Below are positions 40,109 to 47,276 of a DNA stretch of 64,000 nucleotides, one piece after another. Within the stretch, counting starts at the first letter, position 1. Each line of letters starts with the position of its first letter. The stretch is from JBFLXR01 sp040757065 (GTDB lineage: Bacteria > Pseudomonadota > Gammaproteobacteria > Burkholderiales > Gallionellaceae). The position numbers and the translations under genes were made by a program. Location: the NCBI GenBank assembly GCA_040757065.1, contig JBFLXR010000004.1, forward strand, positions 62,001 to 126,000, written 5' to 3'. The notes beneath the pieces were generated by a model that was not told where the DNA came from, did not search any database, and saw only the letters and a program-made list of their open reading frames with translations.

Positions 40109-40795
40109 TTGAACACCCTCATTCAAACCGACACTACGCTCGGCAGCGGCGCGGAAGCGCAGGCCGGACAAACCGTTATCGTGCATTACACCGGCTGGCT
40201 GTACGATGAGAATGCGCCGGAGAAGAAGGGGGCGAAGTTCGATAGCTCGCGCGACCGTAACGATCCGTTCGGTTTTCCGCTCGGCGGCGGGCAGGTGATT
40301 CCCGGTTGGGATATCGGCGTGCAGGGCATGAAGGTCGGCGGCAGCCGCACTTTGGTGATTCCGCCGGAGATGGGCTACGGCGAGAGCGGCGCGGGCGGCG
40401 TGATTCCTCCGAATGCGACGCTGGTGTTCGACGTGGAACTGCTGAAAGTGGTGAAGACGGACATTTTCGAAGCCAAAATCGGCGAGGGCGAGGAAGCGCA
40501 GGCCGGTCATCATGTGACGGTGCATTACACCGGCTGGCTGTACGATGAAAATGCGCCGGAGAAGAAGGGCGCGAAGTTCGACAGCTCGCGCGACCGCGGG
40601 GAGCCCTTCGACTTCCCGTTGGGCTACGGCCAAGTGATTCAGGGCTGGGACGTCGGCGTGCAGGGTATGAAAGTCGGCGGCCAGCGTACTTTGGTGATTC
40701 CGCCGGAGATGGGTTACGGTCGCCGCGGTGCGGGCGGCGTGATCCCGCCGAATGCAACGCTGTTGTTCGACGTGGAATTATTGGGCATTCATTAA
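40109..40795 (+). CDS. Tandem FKBP-type peptidyl-prolyl isomerase
   Basis: This 228-residue protein is two FKBP domains in a row with no signal peptide, so it is cytoplasmic. Each has VHYTGWLYDENAPEKKGAKF, GQVI(P/Q)GWD(I/V)GVQGMKVGG, TLVIPPEMGYG and GGVIPPNATL(V/L)FDVELL. The halves are nearly identical: 77 bases at 40181-40257 and 40520-40596 differ at only three sites, all silent, with a period of 339 bases (113 codons). Single-domain FKBPs of this type are common; a near-exact double copy is not. The start is TTG at 40109 behind GGAAGG. It lies 60 bases after metH. Confidence 0.9.
   Translation: MNTLIQTDTTLGSGAEAQAGQTVIVHYTGWLYDENAPEKKGAKFDSSRDRNDPFGFPLGGGQVIPGWDIGVQGMKVGGSRTLVIPPEMGYGESGAGGVIPPNATLVFDVELLKVVKTDIFEAKIGEGEEAQAGHHVTVHYTGWLYDENAPEKKGAKFDSSRDRGEPFDFPLGYGQVIQGWDVGVQGMKVGGQRTLVIPPEMGYGRRGAGGVIPPNATLLFDVELLGIH
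40181..40596 (+). repeat. Direct repeat from FKBP domain duplication
   Basis: Bases 40181-40257 recur at 40520-40596 (offset 339) with three silent differences. Similarity continues less strictly over the whole domain (about 40130-40456 against 40469-40795), in agreement with an in-frame tandem duplication. Confidence 0.85.
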
Positions 40796-40805
40796 GCCGG
40801 ACACG

Positions 40806-41159
40806 ATGAATCTGGTCTCGAACCCGGTGCTGGTGACGATACTGATGCTGGCGGTATCGAACCTGTTCATGACTTTCGCATGGTACGGGCATCTGAAAAA
40901 CTTTGCGCAGTCGCCGTGGTATGTGGCGGCGCTGGCGAGTTGGGGCATTGCGCTGTTCGAGTATTTGCTGCAAGTGCCGGCCAACCGCATCGGCTATACC
41001 GCGCTGAGCTTGCCGCAACTGAAGATTCTGCAGGAAGTCATTACCCTGTCGGTGTTCGTGCCGTTCGCCGCGCTCTACATGGGGCAGCCGCTGAAGCTGG
41101 ATTATTTGTACGCCGGGCTGTGTCTGATGGGCGCGGTGTATTTCATTTTTCGTACCTAA
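40806..41159 (+). CDS. DMT family membrane protein (DUF486)
   Basis: This 117-residue protein has four membrane helices and matches DUF486: NPVLVTILMLAVSNLFMTFAWYGHLKNF, SWGIALFEYLLQVPANRIGY and LKILQEVITLSVFVPFAALYMGQPLKLDYLYAGLCLMGAVYFIF. It resembles half of a drug/metabolite transporter (EamA/SMR-like); the substrate is unknown. The ATG at 40806 is 10 bases after the FKBP stop. Its stop is 3 bases before mpl. Confidence 0.87.
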   Translation: MNLVSNPVLVTILMLAVSNLFMTFAWYGHLKNFAQSPWYVAALASWGIALFEYLLQVPANRIGYTALSLPQLKILQEVITLSVFVPFAALYMGQPLKLDYLYAGLCLMGAVYFIFRT

Positions 41160-41162
41160 ACC

Positions 41163-42506
41163 ATGACCCAAGCTAAACACATTCATATTCTCGGGATTTG
41201 CGGCACTTTTATGGGCGGCATTGCGGTGCTGGCCAAGCAAGCGGGCTACCGCGTCACCGGCTGCGATGCGAACGTCTATCCGCCGATGAGTACGCAGTTG
41301 GAAGCGCAGGGCATCGAGCTGATTGAGGGGTTCGGCGTCGATCAGTTAGACCTCAATCCCGATATGTATGTGATCGGTAATGTGGTGTCGCGCGGCAATC
41401 CGCTGATGGAGGCGATTCTGAATCGCGGTTTGCCCTACACCTCCGGGCCGCAGTGGCTGGCGCAAACGCTGTTTCAGGACAAGTGGGTGCTCGGCGTGGC
41501 GGGAACGCATGGCAAAACCACTACGACTTCGATGCTGGCATGGATACTGGAATATGCCGGGTTGAATCCCGGCTTCCTGATCGGCGGCGTACCGCAGAAT
41601 TTCGGTATTTCGGCACGGCTGACCGATGCGCCGTTTTTCGTGATCGAGGCGGACGAGTACGACACGGCCTTCTTCGATAAGCGCTCCAAATTTGTGCATT
41701 ACCGTCCTCGTACGGCCATTTTGAATAATCTTGAGTTCGATCATGCGGACATCTTCGCCGATCTTGCGGCGATCGAGACGCAATTTCATCACTTGGTGCG
41801 CACGGTGCCGGGCAATGGGCTGGTGGTGTGCAACGGCCGCGAGACTGCGCTGGAACGGGTGCTGGCACGCGGGTGCTGGACGCCGATCGAGCTGTTCGGC
41901 TGTGCCGAGGGCTGGAATATCGACGAACAAGACCGTGTGACCTTACGCGGCGAACCGCAAGGCACATTGCAATGGGAGCTGCTCGGCGAGCATAACCGCA
42001 TGAACGCGCTGGCGGCACTGGCAGCGGCGCGCCATGCCGGAGTGCCGGTGGCGCAGGGATTGGCAGCGCTGGCCAGCTTCAAGAATGTGAAGCGGCGCAT
42101 GGAAGTGCGCGGTACGGTGAACGGCATCACCGTGTACGACGATTTTGCGCATCACCCCACAGCCATTGATACCACGGTGGCGGGGTTGCGTCGCAAGGTG
42201 GGGGTTGCCCGGATTCTGGCGGTACTAGAGCCGCGCTCTAACACCATGAAGTTGGGTGTGATGAAGGATGCGCTGCCGGCCAGCCTGAAAGAGGCCGATG
42301 CCGTGTTCTGCTATGCAGCGAATCTGGGCTGGGATGCGCGTGCTGCGCTTGCACCGATGGGCGGAAAGGCTTATGTGGAAGACGATCTGACCGCGCTGAT
42401 CGAAGCCATTGCCAAGGCTGCGCAGCCGGGGGATCATGTGCTGGTCATGAGCAACGGCGGTTTCGGCGGCATCCACGAGAAATTGCTGAAGCGCTTGGCA
42501 AGCTAG
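41163..42506 (+). CDS. mpl: UDP-N-acetylmuramate:L-Ala-D-Glu-meso-DAP ligase Mpl
   Basis: Mpl joins the murein tripeptide to UDP-MurNAc, recycling cell-wall peptide. The 447-residue Mur ligase begins KHIHILGICGTFMGGIAVLAKQAGYRVTGCDANVYPPMSTQLE. It carries the ATP loop GVAGTHGKTTTTSMLAWILE, EADEYDTAFFDKRSKFVHYRP (the Mpl rather than MurC form) and the C-terminal MSNGGFGGIHEKLL. It works with AmgK and MurU (45.5-47.2 kb) in two branches of recycling. Confidence 0.95.
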   Translation: MTQAKHIHILGICGTFMGGIAVLAKQAGYRVTGCDANVYPPMSTQLEAQGIELIEGFGVDQLDLNPDMYVIGNVVSRGNPLMEAILNRGLPYTSGPQWLAQTLFQDKWVLGVAGTHGKTTTTSMLAWILEYAGLNPGFLIGGVPQNFGISARLTDAPFFVIEADEYDTAFFDKRSKFVHYRPRTAILNNLEFDHADIFADLAAIETQFHHLVRTVPGNGLVVCNGRETALERVLARGCWTPIELFGCAEGWNIDEQDRVTLRGEPQGTLQWELLGEHNRMNALAALAAARHAGVPVAQGLAALASFKNVKRRMEVRGTVNGITVYDDFAHHPTAIDTTVAGLRRKVGVARILAVLEPRSNTMKLGVMKDALPASLKEADAVFCYAANLGWDARAALAPMGGKAYVEDDLTALIEAIAKAAQPGDHVLVMSNGGFGGIHEKLLKRLAS

Positions 42507-42515
42507 GAGCGAGAC

Positions 42516-43025
42516 ATGGCTTTTCAGATTAGCGAAGCGGAATCCAAGGCGGCACAAGGCGTGCACAACCTGTTTATCGGCGGGGTGTTTTTCTTCGACT
42601 TGCTGCTGACGCCGGGGGCGATTGCATTAAAAATCGGCATGGCCGCTTTTCTGATTCCGCTGGTGTTGTCCGGTAGTTTGTTTGCCTATATTTATGCGCG
42701 CAGCCGCAAACCGGCAGCGTGGTTCGTGCAGGCGCACTGGCTGCTGGCATGGCAGCGCTGTAAGCTGTTGCTGATCGGTTATGCGGTGACGGCGGCCTTC
42801 CTTGCTGCGGCGTGGTTGCTGACGATGTCCGGACACGATGCCAACATGAAACACATTATGATGACGGCCTTGTCGCGTATCGCAGTGATGCCCTCGCTGA
42901 TTATGCTGATGGTGACCGTAGTGTTGGAATTCAGCGCACAAAATCAGGCCGGTCGCGGCGAATTGCCGGAGAAGCTGGTGCGGAAATTTCCGCCGCCCGA
43001 GGGCGTGGTGCAGCGGGTCGGTTAA
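42516..43025 (+). CDS. Unknown integral membrane protein
   Basis: I do not recognise this 169-residue protein. It has about four membrane helices (near 17-36, 38-62, 82-105 and 119-142) and a charged cytoplasmic tail with a PPPEG motif. A His-containing loop (SGHDANMKHIMMT) sits between helices 3 and 4. The N-terminus (FQISEAESKAAQGVHNLF) is amphipathic. It lies 9 bases after mpl with GGAGCGAG upstream and probably shares its transcript. Its last codons overlap the end of the ubiH-like gene by 4 bases from the other strand. Confidence 0.72.
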   Translation: MAFQISEAESKAAQGVHNLFIGGVFFFDLLLTPGAIALKIGMAAFLIPLVLSGSLFAYIYARSRKPAAWFVQAHWLLAWQRCKLLLIGYAVTAAFLAAAWLLTMSGHDANMKHIMMTALSRIAVMPSLIMLMVTVVLEFSAQNQAGRGELPEKLVRKFPPPEGVVQRVG

Positions 43026-44182
43026 CCGTTTGCGCCGAACATCATCCGCTTGGCGACGAAGCGTTTGAGCGGCGGCAGGCTATCCAGTGCGCTGAGGCTG
43101 AGCGCGCGCACCTCTCCGATGACCGGCAACCCGTTTGAAAACAACCGTACCAAACCATCCGTGAAGCGGATTCCCGCTGTGCGGTCAGGTGCCCGCGACT
43201 GGCAGTATGCCGTCAGCATACGTTCCGAGCCGATGTCGTCCGGCGCGTGATCGAGTATGGTCTGTGCCAATTCCCAGGCATCGCGTAACCCTATATTGAA
43301 ACCTTGACCGGCGACCGGGTGCAAAGTTTGCGCGGCGTTGCCGATCAGCGCGGTATGCGGCAGCGTTAGTTGCGTAGCGCGTTTCAGGCGTAACGGATAG
43401 CAACTGCGCGTCCCTACGCTGGTGAAACGACCGACCCGGTCGCCGAAATGGTCGTGCAGGCCGTTGAGAAAATGCGCTACTTCCCAGTTCACCATTTCCT
43501 GCGCCGTTTCGTGCGGCGCCGTCCAGACTAGTTCGTAACCGCCCCGGTAGGGCAGCAGGGCGACCGGACCTTGTGCGGTGAAGCGTTCAAAAGCGGTATC
43601 CGGCTGCGGGTGCGCGCAGGTTACATGTGCAATGACCGCGCTTTGACCGTAGTCGTGCAATTCCGGCGGGTGGCTGGTTTCCAACAAGCGGCCCCCGTCG
43701 GCGACTACGGCTAAGCGGGCATGTAGTGTGTGGGTTGTGTCGCCATGCCGGTAAACGATCTCGGCTGCTTTGCTGCCGGGCGCTAGCGATTCGACTTGTG
43801 CGCCGGTCAGATAGCTAATATCCGATTCGGCTTGTAAGGCGCGCTGCATGGCGCTGTGTAATACCGGATAGGGCAGCACATAGCCGAGTTCGGGCACGTG
43901 CTGTTCTTCCGCACGCAGCAGGCTGCGGCCGAAGCTGTGTTTCTGCGAAATGTGGATGGTGCGAATATTGGCTACGCTGCTGACGTTGCGCCATACGCCG
44001 AGACGGTCGAGCAGCAGGCGGCTGCCGTAGGCTAACGCCAGCGCACGCGGGTCAGCGGCGGCGGCTTCGACACCGCGGGCTTCCAGCACCCGTACATCCA
44101 GCCCGTTGCCTCTTAGCGCCAGAGCGAGTGCCAGCCCGACGGGCCCGCCGCCGATGATGGCGATGTCGCAGGCGTTAGTCAT
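43022..44182 (-). CDS. ubiH: UbiH/UbiF/COQ6-family FAD-dependent hydroxylase
   Basis: This 386-residue flavoprotein monooxygenase hydroxylates a ring carbon of the ubiquinone precursor. It has the FAD dinucleotide fold CDIAIIGGGPVGLALALALRGNGLDVRVLEAR, the middle motif LAVVADGGRLLE (usually DG in this clan) and ALIGNAAQTLHPVAGQGFNIGLRDAWELA, the UbiH/COQ6 signature. Exact regiospecificity (C6, C8 or C5) cannot be read here; placement after pepP is the classic ubiH position. Its ATG at 44182 overlaps the pepP end by 8 bases. Confidence 0.88.
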   Translation of the reverse strand: MTNACDIAIIGGGPVGLALALALRGNGLDVRVLEARGVEAAAADPRALALAYGSRLLLDRLGVWRNVSSVANIRTIHISQKHSFGRSLLRAEEQHVPELGYVLPYPVLHSAMQRALQAESDISYLTGAQVESLAPGSKAAEIVYRHGDTTHTLHARLAVVADGGRLLETSHPPELHDYGQSAVIAHVTCAHPQPDTAFERFTAQGPVALLPYRGGYELVWTAPHETAQEMVNWEVAHFLNGLHDHFGDRVGRFTSVGTRSCYPLRLKRATQLTLPHTALIGNAAQTLHPVAGQGFNIGLRDAWELAQTILDHAPDDIGSERMLTAYCQSRAPDRTAGIRFTDGLVRLFSNGLPVIGEVRALSLSALDSLPPLKRFVAKRMMFGANG

Positions 44183-45533
44183 GACGCATGATCTCCTCGA
44201 TTTCGGCTACGGTTTTCGGTGCGCGCTCGGTCAGTACGGCATGGCCTTCGGCGGTGATGCACACATCGTCCTCGATACGAATACCGATATTCCACAAAGC
44301 CTCGGGGACGTCGTCCGCCGGGCGGATGTAGCATCCGGGCTCGATGGTTAGTGCCATGCCGGGTTGCAGGGTGCGCCATGCTCCCTCGATTTTGTAATTG
44401 CCGACATCGTGTACATCCATCCCCAGCCAATGGCCGGTGCGGTGCATGTAGAAGCGCTTATAGCTTTCGCTTTCCAGCACACCGTCCACGCTGCCCTGAC
44501 AGAGCTTCAGGTCGATCATGCCTTGCGCTAGAACGTGCAGCGCGGCATCGTGCGGGGCATTCCAGTCGCGGCCGGGGCGGGCAGCGTCAATTGCAGCGGC
44601 TTGCGCCGCCAGCACCATCTGGTAAACATCTTTTTGCGCCGGCGTGAAGCGACCGTTAACCGGGAAGGTTCGGGTAATGTCGGAAGCGTAGCCTTCCAGT
44701 TCGCAGCCGGCGTCGATCAGCAGCAAATCGCCATCGCGCAGCGGGGCATTGTTTTCCACATAGTGCAGCACACAGGCATGGCTGCCGCCCGCAACAATAC
44801 TCGGGTAGGCAGGATGCGCGTTGTGCTTGCGGAAAGCATGCAGGAATTCGGCTTCGATTTCATATTCCATCTTGCCCGGCGCGGTCGTGCGCATCGCACG
44901 AATGTGGGCATCCGCCGAGATGTCTGCCGCACGGCGCATCAGGTCGAATTCGTGGGTGTCTTTGATTAGCCGCATCTCGTCGAGCAGTGTGCGTACATCG
45001 CGGATTTCATCCGGTGCGGCAACACCGCTGCGCACTTTAGCCTGCACATCGGTGCGCAAACCGAGAATGCGGCCATCCCAACGGGCGGAAGCGCCCAGCG
45101 GCAGAAACAGAGCGGGCTGGTTGCCCATCAGTTCGACCAGCTTTTCGTCCAGTTTTTCGATCGGGTAGGCGGCATCGAAACCGAACGTTTCGCGTGCAGC
45201 CGCGGGGCCGAAGCGGTAGCCGTCCCATATTTCTCGTTCGAGATTCTTCTCGCGGCAGAACAGAATCGATTGGTGTTGCGCACCGGCGATGAGCACCAGC
45301 ACGGCTTCAGGTTCGGCAAATCCGGTCAGATAATAGAAATGGCTGCCGTAACGGTAGGGAAAATGCGTGTCGCCATTGCGCGTGCGTTCCGGTGCGGTGG
45401 GAATGATCGCAATGCCGCGCTGCATGTTTTGCATCAGACGGGCGCGGCGCTCGGCGTAAATGCCGGCGAGAGCGGGAGACAGCGTACTCGGCGCGTTCAA
45501 CGGATTATCCTTATTGCGAACAGGAGGCGGCAT
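44175..45533 (-). CDS. pepP: Xaa-Pro aminopeptidase PepP
   Basis: PepP removes N-terminal residues before proline, using two Mn2+ ions in a pita-bread fold. The 452-residue protein has an N-terminal aminopeptidase-P domain (FPYRYGSHFYYLTGFAEPEAVLVLI) and catalytic residues in LLIDAGCELEGYASDITRTFPV (two Asp), MHRTGHWLGMDVHDVG (His) and LTIEPGCYI, IRIEDDV (two Glu). The ATG at 45533 overlaps murU by 23 bases and has no ribosome binding site. A TTG at 45500, behind AAGGA, would give 441 residues like E. coli and may be the true start. Confidence 0.93.
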   Translation of the reverse strand: MPPPVRNKDNPLNAPSTLSPALAGIYAERRARLMQNMQRGIAIIPTAPERTRNGDTHFPYRYGSHFYYLTGFAEPEAVLVLIAGAQHQSILFCREKNLEREIWDGYRFGPAAARETFGFDAAYPIEKLDEKLVELMGNQPALFLPLGASARWDGRILGLRTDVQAKVRSGVAAPDEIRDVRTLLDEMRLIKDTHEFDLMRRAADISADAHIRAMRTTAPGKMEYEIEAEFLHAFRKHNAHPAYPSIVAGGSHACVLHYVENNAPLRDGDLLLIDAGCELEGYASDITRTFPVNGRFTPAQKDVYQMVLAAQAAAIDAARPGRDWNAPHDAALHVLAQGMIDLKLCQGSVDGVLESESYKRFYMHRTGHWLGMDVHDVGNYKIEGAWRTLQPGMALTIEPGCYIRPADDVPEALWNIGIRIEDDVCITAEGHAVLTERAPKTVAEIEEIMRHD

Positions 45534-46224
45534 TGTGCGATGCGCGCAACGACTTGTCGAGCCATTCCAGCCGTTGCGGCGTGCCGACGTCTACCCACAG
45601 GCCGCGGTGATGCAGGCCGCCGACCCGGCCTTGCGCAATCGCAGTGCGCAACAGCGGAGCCAGCGGGGCGGGCGTGTGCAGTGGAATGCCGTCGAATAAA
45701 CTGGGGGCGTATAGCCCGATGCCGCTGAAAGTCAGTTTGGGGGTGTTCTCGCGGGCGGTCTCGATACGGTCGCCGGCGAGATAAAAATCGCCCTGTGGAT
45801 GGTGCTCCGGGTTATCAACCAAGGCCAGCCAGGCGAGATCGCCGCGCGTGCGCAGCGCAGCAGCCTGTGCGGCCAGTTGCCGGAAATCGAAATCGCAATA
45901 GACGTCGCCGTTTACTACCGCGAAGCAATCTTCGCCGAGCAGGGGGCGAGCATTGGCGATACCGCCGGCGGTTTCCAGTGCGGGGTTTTCCGGCGAATAG
46001 TGAATTTGTGCGCCGAATGCCCGGCCGTCACCTAAAGTCTGTTCGATTTGTGCGCCTAAGTGGGCGTGATTAATCACCAGCTCCGTGATGCCGGCTTGCA
46101 CCAGACGTTCGATATGCCAGACGATCAGCGGCTTGCCGCCGACCGGCAGCAAAGGCTTAGGGGTATGGTCGGTCAGCGGACGCATGCGCTCGCCGCGCCC
46201 CGCCGCAAGGATCATGGCTTTCAT
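45511..46224 (-). CDS. murU: N-acetylmuramate alpha-1-phosphate uridylyltransferase MurU
   Basis: MurU turns MurNAc 1-phosphate into UDP-MurNAc, bypassing de novo synthesis and so bypassing fosfomycin inhibition. The 237-residue nucleotidyltransferase starts MKAMILAAGRGERMRPLTDHTPKPLLPVGGKPLI and has the metal-binding FAVVNGDVYCDFDF and GLWVDVGTPQRLEWL. The ATG at 46224 overlaps the amgK stop by one base (TGATG). The amgK-murU pair divergent from lptD is the same order as in Pseudomonas, which supports MurU over a generic sugar nucleotidyltransferase. Confidence 0.92.
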   Translation of the reverse strand: MKAMILAAGRGERMRPLTDHTPKPLLPVGGKPLIVWHIERLVQAGITELVINHAHLGAQIEQTLGDGRAFGAQIHYSPENPALETAGGIANARPLLGEDCFAVVNGDVYCDFDFRQLAAQAAALRTRGDLAWLALVDNPEHHPQGDFYLAGDRIETARENTPKLTFSGIGLYAPSLFDGIPLHTPAPLAPLLRTAIAQGRVGGLHHRGLWVDVGTPQRLEWLDKSLRASHNAASCSQ

Positions 46225-47216
46225 CAGAAGGTGTAACCGACTTGTACGTTTTCCGGTTCCAATTCGTCCAGCAGGTTCAGCAACGGTTTCAGTGCGATGT
46301 AACGGCTGCACGCGCGGCGCAAGTAGTCCATTACCAGCGGCATGTCTTTCAGGTAACCGTCTTTGCCGTCGCGGTGGCATAAGCGGGCGAAAATACCCAG
46401 CACCTTAATGTGGCGCTGAACGCCCATCCATTCGTAATCGCGGTAGAAATCCGGGAAATCGGCATGTACCGGCAAGCCGGCTTTGCGGGCCTTCTCCCAA
46501 TAGCGGATCAGCCAATCGAGTACTTGTTCTTCTTCCCAGTGGATGTAGGCATCTTTGAAAAGCGAAACCAAGTCGTAGGTGATCGAGCCGTAAACCGCAT
46601 CCTGAAAATCCAAAATGCCCGGATTGGGTTCGGTAACCATCAAGTTGCGCGAATGATAGTCGCGGTGCACATAGACTTTCGGTTGTGCCAGGGTGTTGTC
46701 GAGTATGCGGCGGAATACGGTGTCCAGTGCAGCGGTTTGTTTATCGCTGAGTGTAATGTTCAGATGTTTGGCGATGTACCATTCAGGGAATAATCGCAAT
46801 TCGCGCAACAACAAGGCCTCGTCGTAGGGCGGCAGTGTATCCGGCTGGCTGGCCAACTGGATGCGGATCAGGGCATCCGTGGCGGCACCGTAAAGTTCGC
46901 GCGCGTTCTGGTCGTTCAGCGCTTGCAGATAGGTGGTGTTGCCCAAATCGGAGAGCAGCAGAAAACCCTGTTCGAGGTCTTGCGCATAGACGTGCGGTAC
47001 GTGCGTTCCGGCGTCTTCGAACAGTTTGCCGACATGCAGGAAGGGTTTGCAGTCTTCGTGCGCAGGCGGTGCATCCATGACGATCAGGCGCTTATCGGCA
47101 AAAGTTGCGCGGAAATAACGGCGGAAGCTGGCATCTGCCGAAGCGGGCGAGAGCTCGAACGGAGTGTCGGGAAACTGAGTTTTCAACCAGTCGGTCAGTT
47201 GTTGCAAACGTTGCAT
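46224..47216 (-). CDS. amgK: N-acetylmuramate/N-acetylglucosamine kinase AmgK
   Basis: AmgK phosphorylates MurNAc and GlcNAc at the anomeric position, feeding MurU. The 330-residue protein has the aminoglycoside-phosphotransferase fold: SADASFRRYFRATFADKRLIVMDAPPAHED, the catalytic loop VYVHRDYHSRNLMV with Asp, and the metal-binding GILDFQDAVYGSITYDLVSLFKDAY. Long automated annotations call such genes aminoglycoside resistance; the operon with murU shows cell-wall recycling instead. It is divergent from lptD with a 60-base gap. Confidence 0.93.
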   Translation of the reverse strand: MQRLQQLTDWLKTQFPDTPFELSPASADASFRRYFRATFADKRLIVMDAPPAHEDCKPFLHVGKLFEDAGTHVPHVYAQDLEQGFLLLSDLGNTTYLQALNDQNARELYGAATDALIRIQLASQPDTLPPYDEALLLRELRLFPEWYIAKHLNITLSDKQTAALDTVFRRILDNTLAQPKVYVHRDYHSRNLMVTEPNPGILDFQDAVYGSITYDLVSLFKDAYIHWEEEQVLDWLIRYWEKARKAGLPVHADFPDFYRDYEWMGVQRHIKVLGIFARLCHRDGKDGYLKDMPLVMDYLRRACSRYIALKPLLNLLDELEPENVQVGYTF

Positions 47217-47276
47217 AAGATTGCCTTAATTGTGGTTTTGTGCGATTTTACCACCTTGAATTCATTTGCCCGCAAG

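Noticed and set aside
37883..40633. Long open frame antisense to metH and the FKBP gene (over 900 codons)
   Set aside because: It mirrors the codon bias of the strongly supported metH frame, has no ribosome binding site or domain, and is rich in His/Gln/Arg as expected for a frame shadow.
46224..47216. Aminoglycoside resistance gene
   Set aside because: The phosphotransferase fold is shared, but the operon with murU and the place next to lptD identify AmgK of cell-wall recycling.
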